A DNA stretch of 64,000 nucleotides from Anaeromyces robustus (taxonomy: Eukaryota; Neocallimastigomycota; Neocallimastigomycetes; Neocallimastigales; Neocallimastigaceae), in NCBI GenBank assembly GCA_002104895.1, contig MCFG01000038.1:62001-126000 (forward strand). Reading direction: 5' to 3'. Of this stretch, positions 50,687 through 63,588 are shown piece by piece (within the stretch, counting starts at the first letter, position 1; every line of letters begins with the position of its first letter). A program made the position numbers and the translations under genes. Below the pieces are notes generated by a model that was given only the letters and a program-made list of their open reading frames with translations, was not told the DNA's origin and did no database searches.

Positions 50687-53600
50687 TTATTCACTACTAT
50701 TAAAAGAATCATCAGAATCAGAATCAGATAATAAATCAGAATCACTTTGATCTATAACTTCGTTCTTAACTATATATATATATATATAATAAATTTTATA
50801 AAAAATAATTCATAAATAAAAAATTTTTAAAATTAACAATTTTTTTTTTTTTTATTTCTTTATTTTTTATTTTATATTTTATATCTTATATTTTATATTT
50901 TATATTTTTTATTTTTAATATATTTACTTCTTTTTCTTATATTGGATCTATCTTTCTTTTTAGGCTTTTTCTGATTATCTTTAACAAATTGATATAGTTT
51001 CCATAATGTAGCTGTATCAAAGGATTCAATATCTAATTCTATTTCTTCTTGACCCGTTTCCTATTAATTTAATTTAATTTAATAAATAAAATATATATAC
51101 AGAAAAAAAAATATAATTAATAAAAGCATAAACATTTTGAAAACAATTTAATATTTAAAATATATATATATAACTTACTAAAGGTATTGACTCTTGTATA
51201 ATTTGAACTACTTCACACATTTTTTCTGGTGGAAGTTTATTAATACAATCACTAATTTCTCTCTTTTGATCCATATTTAAGGAAGGTATATTGAAAGATA
51301 CTAAATATAAATTAATAAGATTAGTATAAAATAATTTTTCTTTTGTTCATTTATATTTATTATTATTATTTATTATTTATTATTATTATTATTATTCATT
51401 ATTCATTATTCATTATTCATTATTCATTATTCATTATTCATTATTATTCATTATTATTCATTATTATTATTATTATTATTATTATGTATTTACCATTGGT
51501 TTTGGATAAATATTCTGGATCTGTAGTATTATCATAATTAGTATTGGTATGTTTAGAACCTTTTTTATGATTTTTATTTCGTGAAGATTTTGAATTTGTA
51601 ATGGTTGATGTTGAATTGGTATTATTTGTCTTTCTTTTCTTTCCTTTTCTTTTATTAGATTTAGAGGATGATGTTGATGTTGTAGTGGATGATATATTTG
51701 TAATAGGTGGGGAAACATAGGTATCATAATATAAAGAATTTGGTGGAGGAACTTTAATATTTCCATTTCCACGTTTTGATTTAATATGTTTACCATAGGA
51801 TAAAGAATTCATTTCTTCAGCTTCTTCTAATACTTCATCTAATTCTTCTTCTTCTTCTTCTTCTTCTTCATCATCATCATCATCGTCATCATCTTCTTCT
51901 TCTTCTTCTATTTCTTCTTCTTCTTCAATTTCATCAATATCTTCTTCTTCTCCTTCTATTTCTTCTTCTTCTTCTAATGGATAATCTTCTTCATCTACCA
52001 TATTTATTGTAGATTTATGAGAACCTCCACGTCTAGATTTGGTATTTGTAGTGATTCTATGATTTTTTTGATTCCGTGATATTTTTTTATTATTAGTTGT
52101 TGTTGTTGTTGAACCTGCTTTTCTTTTATTATTTCTATTATTAATATGAGAATTAGAAGCAGTAATTGTATTGGATATATGAGTAGAATTAGTATTAGAT
52201 GTACTAGTTCGTTTAGAAGATGGTAACTTTTTATTTAAAGATTCACTTTTTTGTTCTAATAACATAGTAAGACGTGCAGTACAAGTTTGTAAAGTCTTTT
52301 GTAATTCTTCAATTTCTGATTTTAATCGTTCTATTAAAAATAAATAAATTTATATATATATATAATTTAAACAATAGAGAATATTAATAATAAAATAAAT
52401 TAAATTAATATATATTACAAAGCATAAATATAAATAAAAATATAAATATAAATATATATGAATATAAATATATATAAATTATTCAAAAATTCAAAAAATA
52501 TAAAAAAAAAAAAAAAATTATTTTATTTATTATATAATATATTATTTACCATCATTATCGATATCATCTATTTTTCCATAATCATTTAAAGATTCAATTT
52601 TATTATCATTATCATTAGTAGTTGAAACATTATTTAATTTTCTCCTTTTCACTACTTTTCCAGATGATTTTTTCTTAGTTTCCTTTTTAACTGGTTTATG
52701 AGCTATTTTTGTTTGAGAAACAGCAGCTGAAGTAGTAGTTGAAGTAGTAGTTTTTGATAATTTAGATTTGGATGCTACTGAAGAGGAAGAAGAAGAGGAA
52801 GTAGAATGAACTGTATTATTAATGGAACGTTTTTTAGATTTTGAGGAAGTTTTAGGTGTAGTGGCATTAGCATGATTTGGAATTTGTTGAGGATGCTGTG
52901 ATTGAGATTTATGATCAAAATTATTATGATGATTATGATTATTCTTTTTAGTTGAAATGGATGTAGATTTAGATGTAGAGGAATGAGGATGAGTTGATGA
53001 ATTATCATCTTTAGCTATTATTTTATTTTCTTCAGAAACGCCAACCATATCATTTTTTATGGTATTATTTATAAGAGTATTTTTCTTTGAATTAGAATTA
53101 GTAGATGCTGGTGTATTGGTATGTGAAGAAGTAGTAGTATTAGATGATTTTTTATTATGACTTTTATTATTATTACTATTTGATTTAATAGTGGGTTCTG
53201 GTGGATGTATTGATTTTTCATAACGATTATTATAATAATCTAAAATAATAATAATAATAAATAATAAATTAATTAAAAATATATATATGAATTAAAATAT
53301 TATAACTAACAAAAATAATTTTTTTTTTCTTTTTAAAAATTTATATATATATATATATATTTTTTTTTAATCTTATAATTTTTTTTTTTATTTTCAAAAC
53401 AAAAAAACTTACTCCAATGTTCATTGAAAATTTCTTCTAATTGTTTTCCTAAAATATAAACATCAGTTCCTTCTGGATTATATTGATAACAATTTTTAAA
53501 TATAAGTCTAAAATCGTCTTCAAATTCTTTCTTTTTTAAATATATACCAGAATCTAATTTTTCTTGAATTGTTGAAATATCCATAGGAGTTTTAATGATT

Positions 53601-54656
53601 AAAGGATAATCTGGAATATTTAAAGCTACTGGATCTACAGGATGAAGAAAAGGGTAACTTATATGTTCATAACGTTTTTTCAAAATTTCATTTATAACAT
53701 CTTTACATACAACCATTTCTCCTGTTAATTTCATTAAACGACTACTACTCTTTTTATATAAATAACTATAGAAACTATTATTATAATTCCTTCTTCTGGA
53801 TATTGAATTAGTTGTTTTACCCCCTGTTTTTCTATTACTTTTATTTGTATCATCATTATTTATGGTATTATTATTATTATTATTTGGTAATAAATTCTTT
53901 TTATATATTTAAATATATTCATATTTTTTTTATCATATTTAAAATTAATAATAATAAATAAAAATTAAAAAAAAATTATAAATTAGAATTATATTATTTA
54001 AGTTTAGATATTAAATCATTTAAATATTTAAATATTTACAATTGAAGAGGATTCTTCTGATGAATTATTAACCTTTAAAAAAGCAAAAAAAAAAAAATTA
54101 ATGAAAATTATTTATTAAAATTTATTATATTATTATTTCTTACAATATTATTATTATTATTATTATTATCTACTTAATAAATTATTTATTTAATTAATAT
54201 ATTTATATTTATATTCATATTTATATTTATATATATATTTAATATACCTCATGATAATAATGATTTAATTGATTATTAAATGATATTTCTAAATTTTTTG
54301 CCATAAGGGATACAGGTTGTTGAGTACCATTATATTCATAACAATTTTTGAACATTAAGGTGAAATCATCAATAAATTCATCAATATTTTTATAAGTTGA
54401 TGATTTTAATTTGCTTTCGATAGTAGATATATCCATAGGATGATGAATAATAGTAAAATAGTCTGGTACACAAAGAGCTACAGGATCTACTGGTTTTAAA
54501 AATGGTCCAGAATCATGATGACGTTTTATATTCCTTATAATAGAAGTACAAATTTTAACATGTTCTGGTGGCATAACTTTATGATCTTCTTCTATATCAT
54601 CATTATTATTATTGTTATTATTGTTATTATTGTTATTATTGTTATTATTGTTATTA

Positions 54657-54721
<65 letters not shown>

Positions 54722-56226
54722 TTCATTATTATTATCATTCTTATTTTTATCTTTTTCTAATTCTTTTTCAGTATTAGTTTCATTATTAGTTTCAGTTTTA
54801 ACTTCAGTTTTAGTTTCAATTTCTTTTTTTATTTCTTTTTCTTTTTCTTTTTCTATTTCTTTATATTTATTTTCTTTATTATTGATATCATGCATTTCAA
54901 CATCTTCCTTTTCATTAGTAATTTCTTTGGAATTCTCTTGTTTTGTATCATGCATTTCTACATCTGTATTTTTATTAGATGTATTATTTATATTAATTTC
55001 TTTGGAATTCTCCTCTTTTACATCATGCATTTCTATATCTTCATTTGTATCATTTTTGATAATTTCTTTTTGATTACTTTCTTTTACATCCTTCATTTCA
55101 ACATCATCATCCTTTTCAAGATTTTCTGATTTTGTTAAAGATTCTTTTTCTATATCTTTCATTTCAATATCTTCATTTTCATCAGAATCAGGATATTCAT
55201 TCTTTAAATTATATAACGCTGTATTATCTTCCTTTGTAATAATATTTTGATGATTATTGGTTTCTTTATTATTATCTATATTTAACTTATCTTTCTTGAT
55301 ATCCTGTAAAGTTTTATTGTTGGTGTTAATGTTAGATTCAAAATTTTTGTTTTTAACATCACCATTCAATTTTTTTTCTTCTTCTTTTTTATTTTTATTT
55401 TCAATAGAATTATTATTTGGTATTGAATAAGAAGGTATATTATTATCTTTTTCTTTTTTATCTTGTTTTATATTTTTATCTATTGAATTGGCTTCATTAG
55501 TTTTATTTGTATCAATATTTTTTTCTTTTTCATCATTTTTTGTATGATGATTTGCATCTTTATTATCTTCTATATCATTTTGACTATCCTTATCTTCTTC
55601 ATTTTCATTCACTGAATGAATTTGAGAAGAATTACTACTAGTACTAGTACTAGTACTACTGCCATTATTATTATTATTTGAATTTACTACTGTACAACTC
55701 GATACTGGTTCACTATTAGGAGGACTTAAAACCTTTTAAGTTAATCATTTTTTTATAAAAATAAAAAAAAAATAATAGTAATATAAGTATTAACTTTAAA
55801 TCCAACATATACAAAATATCAATATAATGAATAAATATAATATATCTTTTACATACATGATTTTGAATATTATTATCATTAATATTTTTACTTTTTTTAA
55901 TATTTGTTTCAGATTCTTCAGAATGATCTATCGGGCTATAACAACTATTTTAAATATAATTAAATGATATTAATTTAATATTAATTCAAAAAGGCATAAA
56001 TACATATTAAATATTTATAAAATTATCCTATAATGTAATAACTATAAATTCTTTTTTAATATACGATAAATTTATATTTATTTTATTTTTTTTTTCCTTT
56101 CATTATATGTATATATTCAATATTTATTTTATTTTAATGCTATTTATATTTCTTTTTTAAAAAATATTACCCTATATTATCCACCATAACATTATAATCT
56201 CGTTTTTGTTGGTTATTCTCACTCAT
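50687..56226 (-). CDS. BDF1: BET-family double bromodomain protein (Bdf1/BRD type)
   Basis: Model complement(join(50687..50769,50928..51060,51179..51300,51494..52330,52550..53239,53413..53896,54040..54072,54248..55732,55857..55944,56171..56226)), 1336 aa, ten exons, all phases consistent. Exon 2 has an alternative acceptor 9 bases in. Bromodomain 1 (about 437-543): PVDPVALCVPDY, HHPMDISTIESKL, acetyl-lysine Asn in KNCYEYNG. Bromodomain 2 (about 612-720): PFLHPVDPVALNIPDYP, TPMDISTIQEKL, KNCYQYNPEG. The mammalian WPF-shelf Trp is Gly (GPF) and Tyr (YPF) here. A coiled coil (ERLKSEIEELQKTLQ) and an acidic region precede the ET domain (about 1234-1298: NMDQKREISDCINKLPPEKM, then EEIELDIESFDTATLWKLY) and an acidic Ser-Asp tail. 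Known role: reads acetylated histone H4 and recruits transcription machinery through ET. Exon 3 has about 45 Asn and repeated EMKD/EMHD motifs. Confidence 0.93.
51375..51486. repeat. CATTATT heptamer repeat in a BET intron
   Basis: About nine CATTATT units grading into ATT trinucleotides, inside the intron 51301-51493. Confidence 0.85.
54599..54720. repeat. Coding trinucleotide repeat (poly-Asn) in BET exon 3
   Basis: About 40 Asn codons in a row. The first part alternates AAT and AAC in a regular pattern and the second is pure AAT, suggesting two expansion events. It lies just before bromodomain 1. Confidence 0.95.
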
Positions 56227-59200
56227 GATAAATTATAATTTCCAATATATTATTTTTCTCTCTTTCTTTACAATAATTTTATTCTAAATTTATTAATCTT
56301 ATTCCTTCTATTTATTGTATTTATACTTTTCTCTCTTATACTATTATTAGCATAAATTTTAAAGTAAATTAATAAATTTGGAATAGAAAGAAACACCGAA
56401 TAATGTTAAATAATTTGTCTTAAAGATAAATTTTTCTATATTTTTTATTTGATGTATCATTCATATAATATTATAAAATATAAAAAATAATATTAGTACA
56501 AAAATAATAATACATTTTTATTATTAATATTTTTATTATAATTTATAATTATTCACATTCTCTAATATACATTAATGTCTATATATATAAATATTAAATA
56601 TTACAAAATTAACAAAAGAAATTTATAACATTTTTTTTTATATACAATATTATTATATATTGTATAATTGCTATTATTAATTAATTATGATTTTACTTAC
56701 ATATTAATATGAAGTAATATTATAACATTAAATAATTAATACAAATTTATATTTATTTATGATATTTATAAATTGATTAAAAGAAAAGAAATTTAAACTA
56801 AATAATAAATTGGTAATAAGTAAAATTAAATAAAATATTTATATTTATACTTTTAATTAATGGGTATTGAATTCAATGGTATAAAATATTTTAATTTTTT
56901 TTTTTTTCTTTTTTTAAAAAAATATTTTATATATTAAATAATTTAATATATATAATATTAAAATTATTAAAGATATAAAATTATGAATTTTTTTTTAAAT
57001 GTATTTATAAATACAAGACAGAATTTATGTGAAAATTATATATACATAAATTATACAATCAATTCATATTTAAATTGAGCTTTATTATTAGCTTTTACTT
57101 TGTTTTATTTCAATTTATTTTTATTATTTTTTCTTGAATTTAAACTTAAATTTCTTCTAATATATTTATGTATATTTCAGTTCAGTAATTTTTTTTTCCA
57201 ATTTTAACTTTATTGATATTCCTTTTTATTTCTAAAATTCTCTTCTTCAATTATCTCTTTGATATATACAAATTTTTATAATTATTAGAATTGAATTAAT
57301 ATCATCCTATTGAACATTTAATGAAAATTTATAATTATAATTAAATGATCTTATATAAAAAATTATGAATTATTAATTTTATATAAATTATTATAAATAA
57401 ATAAAAAAAAATAAAAAAAGTTTTTTGCTTTGGAAAAAAAAAAAAGACAAGAATATAGTTTCAAAAAAAATTAAAAAAAAAAATTAGAAAAAAAATTAAG
57501 AAAAAAAAATGTAAAAAATATATTTTAATATTTAATAATTTTTTATTTTAATTTAGATTGTTATTTTTCTTTTTTCCATATATTAAAATAATACTAAATA
57601 AAAAAAAATAATTAAACAATAAAATAAGTAAATAAATAAATAAATAAATATTTAAATAAAAATAAATTTTATTTTTATTTAATTACAAATGTAAATATTA
57701 ATAAATAAATAAATAAATAAATAATATAAATTATAAATAATATAAATATTTAAATAAATAAACAAATTTCAATAAATAAATAATTTAATATTTAATATTA
57801 ATTATTTAATATACAATAATTAATAATAATAGATACATTTATTATTATTTAATATTTATTTATTTATTCATTCATTTATTTATTTATTTATTTATTTTAT
57901 TTATTTTATTTATTATATATTTATTTAATAACTTAAATATTTATAATTAATTTTATAAATCAATAGTAATACATTAAATTAATATACATATTTAATATAT
58001 TTAAATAATTGTACTAAATAATATATATTAATAATATAATAGAATAAATTGTATAATACATTTAATAAATAAATTAAATTTTTTAATATAAAAAATTTAA
58101 AATTTTTTCTTTTGATTTTTTAAATTTTTAAAGAAATTTTACATATTAAATACTCAATAAAATTAACAAATATTCATATATTACAATTAATTGGAATATA
58201 TTGTAAAAATTAATAAAACTGAATAAAGAAAAAATTAAAATTTTAATTTAAAAAAAAAAATAAATATTTTAATTTAAAAAAATTTAACATTTAATATAAA
58301 AAGTATTATTATATTAATATATTAATTAAATGAAATATAAATAATAGTATTGATATGATACTATTAAATAGTTTTTTTGTTACATATAAAAATTCATATA
58401 TATATTAGTTGAAATGAAAACCATTAAGTATAATAATAATTTTTTATATAAGTCGATGCTTTTTATTATTATTTTCGTATTGTTATATTAATATTAGAAA
58501 ATTAAGTTTTTTAATTTAAAATACATCAAATAAAAAAATTTTAACCATTTCAAATAGTATATTATCTATATTATCTATATTACTATTGTTTAAGATTTTT
58601 ATAATATAATACTTTATTATTTTATTCTTAATTTTTTAGTTTAGTAAAAAAAAAACTATACAATATAATTTTATTTATTATTATATACCATTATATATCT
58701 TTAAGAAAAATATAAACCATTTTATTTCACAATTACTTTTAGTATTACTATAAATATTTATTGTAAAATATTATCATAAAAAATAATATTTAAAAGTTTA
58801 AAATAATAATGAAAGTAATATCTAATATGACATTTATAACAAAGTTTATTTTTATATCATATTTACACTAAAACAATAATAAAAGTATTTATTCTCATAT
58901 ATATATATGAATGTCGACTTGGATATAACAAAATATCCCAGTAGAATTTATTGATTATTCTATATGTATACTATTTACGTTTTATCATATATTGTTATAT
59001 ATATATTATTATTGGCGATTTTACTAATGAAATCTTTTAACATCAGTTAGATATATTTTGTTTTGTTTTAATTATTTGTAATTGTTGAATTATCGATTAT
59101 AAAAAAAATTCCATTTAAAAATATAATCTTTGTATTTATTTTTCACTATACACAATTTAATAAATATGTATTTTATCATAAAAAAGGCTACTTGTTTTTA

Positions 59201-60598
59201 TAAAACTATATTAAATATATTTATATTCTTTTAAATAATATAAAAAAATTTTTTTATAAAATATATTTTAATTATACTCGAATTTTTTACTAGAAAAGAT
59301 TATTTTTGAATAATATATATAAATATGATAAAAAAAGGTTACTATATAACTTTTTACTAAATCTAACGAAAAAAAAAATTAACAAATTTTCTTAATTAAA
59401 TCTTAACAATTTTAATAATTTTATTTTTACTGAAATAAGTGAAATAATAAAATAAAATAAAAAAATACTTGTAAACACATAATTATATACATTATTATAA
59501 TGTATCTATATCATTTTTCATAATATATACAAAAAGAAAAATATAATGTATTTATAAATTATTTAGACGTATTTTATAATAAATGTCATTATGTTATATT
59601 AATATATTTGTATAAGACATTATTAATTATGTTTTTATTTATTAAATAAAAAAAAAAAAAAAATATTATGCATACTTATTTATTATTTAAATATATTCAT
59701 ATTTATTAAAATATTTAATTAGATGAATTAAAAATTTTATATGTATATACTTAAATTATAATAAAAAAAAATAACCTTTTTTTTTGACAAATACTCTAAT
59801 CTTTAACTTTTAATAAATAATATATATAAGTATAACTATAATGATAATAATGAAATAACTTACAACTTAAAGAAAATGAAAGATAGTAAATATTAAAATA
59901 TTATATATTACAGAAATTATTAAAGATTAAGATGTTATTGAACATTTACAGGTTATTATTCAGTATTATTTTATAATTTTTTATTTAGTCATTAATTAAT
60001 AAATTATTTTTATTATTATTAGTTTTCTTTTAACTTATATGTTATGTTTTATGAAGAATTTTATTTTTTGTTTTTTTTTTCGTTAAAAAGAATATATAAA
60101 TCTAAACAAGTGATTTTTTATTATATATATATTCGTAATATAATATTTATTTGATTTCTTATGTAGCAGTAATATAAGATTAAAAACAAAAAAAAAAAAA
60201 AAAAGATAACCTTTTTTATGTAATGTAAAATTATATTTGAAGGATTATAGGGATTATATTTAATTAATAAATTTTTATATTTATTTTCTGCATAAAAAAA
60301 TTAATTTAATTTGTGTATACTTAGCATAATATAAAAAGCTTTTTATTATTATTTCTATTAATAATTAAATTTGAATATAATGTTAAAGTATTTCAAAAAA
60401 TTTTTAATATAAATAGATAATTTTTAAATATATAGAATAATTTATATTTGCTAAATTCATTCATTCATTAATAATAATAATAATAATAATAAAGAAGATT
60501 CATACAAAAAGAACTATTGAATATGAAATTATAAATTTTCAAATATTTGTTGAGAGAATACTTTTCTTATTTTCTATTTAAAAGATAAAAAATTAAAT
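56227..60598. other. Divergent intergenic region of 4.4 kb
   Basis: It lies between the start of the BET gene (minus) and the start of the membrane-protein gene (plus), so it should hold both promoters. It is mostly A/T simple sequence with AAAT arrays near 57635-57900. Small less A+T-rich patches occur near 57170-57300, 58905-59050 and 59930-59955, with only short protein-like fragments (for example NVDLDITKYPSRIY at 58913). No supported gene. Confidence 0.55.
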
Positions 60599-61789
60599 AT
60601 GAATCCTAATATTAAATTAATTAAAAATGAAAAGCTTATATATCGTTATAGCAATGTAATAGGATTATTTAATATCCATTACAATATTGTTTCTGTAACC
60701 AATTTACGAGTTATTATGACTTATGCTTATAAACCTTGGTGGTATTATTTATTTTTCAATTTAAAACCAAATGAAATAAGTAATAATACTATTTTTACAA
60801 AATACATTTCTTCTTTAAAAATAAAAACTAAATCAGTTTATACAACAACTTATACTGGTCCATTTCAATTTATTTTTTCAAAGAAATTATGTAAAACAGA
60901 TTCTGAACATTTAGTGAAAAGTATGAAGTATTTACCAAAACGTTATTCGTTTGATGATATTATTTTTAATGCAACATTTAGAGGAATGTTTTTAGCAAGT
61001 GTTATTACAGCTGTCCTATGGAAAATTTTTAATGTGTCGAAAAAAATTCTTTTAATTCAAGCATTAGTTTGTATTTTAATAAATTTAATTTATGATATTA
61101 GTTCCTATTCACCAGTAAAATATTTAGAAATATATACTCTTGATGGTGTAGGAGATGAAGATACTACAACTACTAATAATAATAATTCGAAATCTCATAG
61201 TAATAAGTATAAAAGACATAACAATTGTAGCCTTTATTGTAGTAATAATAATTCATATATTATTGAAGGTGATATAAAAGAATTAAAATTTCTTCGTGAT
61301 AAAATTGCAACAGTTATTCAAGAATGGGCTATACAATATGAATTATTAACGTCAGATAAATTAAGAGATAATAATACATCAGGAGATAATAAGAAACTTG
61401 AAAATAATAATAATAATAATAAAAATATAAAAGACAAAGATTTAAATAACATAGAGAAAGGAGATGTTGAATTAAAAAACATTAAAAAAAGAAGGAAAAT
61501 CAAGTTAATTAAAAAAGGTTTAAATCAGAATGAAAATGATAAAAATAAGAATAAAATCAATAAAAAGGATAAAATTAAAAATATTTTTAAAAAACACAAA
61601 CAATTTAACATAGAATCTATTGATAAAGAAGAAAGTATAAATATTAATAATAAAACATCATTATTTAAAACTTTATTTGGGTTAATTTTAAATTTTATAA
61701 GAATTATTATTATTAGTTATATATCTGCTATTCTATTATTATCAATCATATATCATACAACAAAACATTTGGAACAAATGACCATATAA
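60599..61789 (+). CDS. Unrecognised membrane protein with PH-like halves
   Basis: A single-exon ORF of 396 aa with a clean ATG. Residues 8-80 look like PH/GRAM-type beta strands (NEKLIYRYSNVIG, IVSVTNLRVIMTYAYKPWWY, SSLKIKTKSV). Two hydrophobic segments follow (about 129-143 and 149-166). Residues 175-242 then read like the end of a bacterial-type PH domain (YLEIYTLDG, YIIEGDIKELKFLRDKIATVI), split by an Asn/Ser/His loop. A Lys/Asn-rich disordered stretch (about 255-350) leads to a C-terminal membrane segment (about 360-385) and a short tail. The PH assignment is inferred from pattern only. A three-span endomembrane protein binding lipid or partner near the membrane is plausible. The gene converges with the G-patch gene. 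Confidence 0.8.
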   Translation: MNPNIKLIKNEKLIYRYSNVIGLFNIHYNIVSVTNLRVIMTYAYKPWWYYLFFNLKPNEISNNTIFTKYISSLKIKTKSVYTTTYTGPFQFIFSKKLCKTDSEHLVKSMKYLPKRYSFDDIIFNATFRGMFLASVITAVLWKIFNVSKKILLIQALVCILINLIYDISSYSPVKYLEIYTLDGVGDEDTTTTNNNNSKSHSNKYKRHNNCSLYCSNNNSYIIEGDIKELKFLRDKIATVIQEWAIQYELLTSDKLRDNNTSGDNKKLENNNNNNKNIKDKDLNNIEKGDVELKNIKKRRKIKLIKKGLNQNENDKNKNKINKKDKIKNIFKKHKQFNIESIDKEESININNKTSLFKTLFGLILNFIRIIIISYISAILLLSIIYHTTKHLEQMTI

Positions 61790-62200
61790 TAAAAAAATTA
61801 TTTATTATATCTAGAATTTTAATTTTTCATTATTATATCAAATATCTTTTTATGGTTCATTTCGTTTATTAGAATATAGAATACATCTCTTATCTTTAAA
61901 ATTTAGACTACGAAATATTTTAGTAAAAATATATTTTTAATTTTAATATAATTCATATCTTTTTATACTCATACTATTATTTATTTAAATATATTTATGA
62001 ATTCATATATTATATTAACATAATTATCATTAATACTATTATAAAACACAAAATTGAATATATATAATAAAAAATATATTTAAATTTAATATTTATAATT
62101 ATAAATATTTATAATAATATGTATATAAATATAAATATATTTTTAATAAAGATTTATTATTTATTTTAGAAAAAAAAAAATATATATATATATTTATTAA

Positions 62201-62360
62201 TGAGGTATATTTTTTTATAAATAGAAATGTATTTATTAAAATAAATCTAATTATTTTATAAAAAAAAGTATATATATTTATGAGGTATATTTTTTTATAA
62301 ATAGAAATGTATTTATTAAAATAAATCTATTTATTTTATAAAAAAAAAATAAGTATATTT
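62201..62360. repeat. 80-bp tandem duplication
   Basis: Units 62201-62280 and 62281-62360 both start TGAGGTATATTTTTTTATAA and run in parallel with one or two differences. Confidence 0.92.
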
Positions 62361-62387
62361 AAATTATGTTCTATTTCATTTAAACTT

Positions 62388-62429
62388 ATTAAAAGTTTAT
62401 ATATATATATATATATATAAACTTTTAAT
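62388..62429. repeat. 42-bp perfect palindrome
   Basis: ATTAAAAGTTT followed by an AT run and its exact complement, with no spacer. It lies 116 bases past the stop of the minus-strand G-patch gene. It could fold as a 3'-end hairpin serving both converging transcripts, or reflect AT-dinucleotide expansion inside a smaller inverted repeat. Confidence 0.9.
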
Positions 62430-62544
62430 TCCTTAAAATTCAAAATTAATAATACAAGATATAATGGTATAATATAAATTTAATTAAATTTATGAATTTA
62501 TTAAGAAAAAATACATGGTATTGATATTTTATATTAAAATTTTC

Positions 62545-63588
62545 TCAATGTTTTAAATATTCCAATAGTTTTAATCTTGAATATTCTTCTTTTTTTATTT
62601 TATTTCTAACATCTTTTTTCTTATTAATACGAGGTTTTTGAATAGTTTTATTCAATGTTTTCCCTTGGACAGTATGAGAGTTTGAAGGAATATTTATACC
62701 TTTTATTTTAGCTAATTCAAGAGTTTCTACAATTCTTTGATGTTTACGAAGTTGAGATACAGTAGGTGAAGGATTTGGTACATCACTTTCAAATTCACGA
62801 TGCATATTTGACAGAATAGAGTATTCTTCTCTTGAAATAGTATCACCTTTATATGAATCTTTATTATTATTCGAAGGTAATAATAAAGAATATTTATTTT
62901 CATAATTTAATTTATTATGTAATTTTTCTGCTTTATTTGCTGCAAGTAATTTTGCATCTTTCAATTGTTGAGGAGTAATATTTGACTTTTCTTTTATTCC
63001 AATACCTTTTTTATCATGTTTATAATTAATTCTTAATGGGTATAATCTACCATCTTCATTACTTCCTAAACCACTTTGTTCATCCCACCCTTGTTTTACT
63101 AATAATTTATATCCAACATTATCTTCTTTTAAATGAAATTCAGCTTGATTACCATTATTGGTTAATTTCTTATTTGATAAAATATGAGGTATACCATGGA
63201 TATGTTTCTTTTCTGGTATGTTAACTGTCATTTTACATATTTTGCAATAAAAACTTTCATTATAGGTTTTTTCTTTTGACTCTAATTTTGTATTATTTTC
63301 TTCTTCTTTTTTTATATCATTACTAGTTATTGTTTTATTTTTATTTTTATTCTTTTTATTCTTTAAATTTTCTTTTTTAATTTGCCTATTAATATAAAAA
63401 GTTAAAGGATTTCTAACATCGTCTGATTCTTTTTTAGCTGTTGAAGTAGATGAAATTACTTGTCTATATAATGATGCTATATCTTTTTTTTGATTATTTG
63501 AAGATTCATTATTTATACTATTAGAAGTTTCATTATCATTATCAAAATTTAATAAAGGTCCTTTAATGAAATTAATTGACTGAAACAT
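62545..63588 (-). CDS. C2H2 plus G-patch protein (GPANK1 type)
   Basis: A single-exon gene of 347 aa with a clean ATG after an A/T-rich leader. A Lys/Asn-rich N-terminal part contains LYRQVISS and NPLTFYINRQIKKE. Residues 115-135 form a zinc finger with canonical C-x2-C-x12-H-x3-H spacing (Cys115, Cys118, His131, His135; CKICKMTV then HIHGIPH). A G-patch follows at about 157-198: NVGYKLLVKQGWDEQSGLG then GRLYPLRINYKHDKKGIGI, the form that ends in KRD-x-GLG in animal GPANK1. G-patches generally activate DEAH helicases such as Prp43, so a nuclear RNA role is likely. The ankyrin repeats of animal GPANK1 are absent. The basic C-terminus contains SQLRKHQRIVETLELAK. Family call good; exact orthology moderate. 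Confidence 0.85.
   Translation of the reverse strand: MFQSINFIKGPLLNFDNDNETSNSINNESSNNQKKDIASLYRQVISSTSTAKKESDDVRNPLTFYINRQIKKENLKNKKNKNKNKTITSNDIKKEEENNTKLESKEKTYNESFYCKICKMTVNIPEKKHIHGIPHILSNKKLTNNGNQAEFHLKEDNVGYKLLVKQGWDEQSGLGSNEDGRLYPLRINYKHDKKGIGIKEKSNITPQQLKDAKLLAANKAEKLHNKLNYENKYSLLLPSNNNKDSYKGDTISREEYSILSNMHREFESDVPNPSPTVSQLRKHQRIVETLELAKIKGINIPSNSHTVQGKTLNKTIQKPRINKKKDVRNKIKKEEYSRLKLLEYLKH

Larger units (their letters stand above)
61790..62544. other. Convergent intergenic region
   Basis: It holds an 80-bp tandem duplication (62201-62360) and a 42-bp perfect palindrome (62388-62429). No coding-like stretch. Both flanking 3' UTRs must lie here. Confidence 0.65.

Noticed and set aside
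54612-55073. Plus-strand Leu-rich frame of 153 aa
   Set aside because: Antisense of the BET poly-Asn and Glu/Lys repeats.
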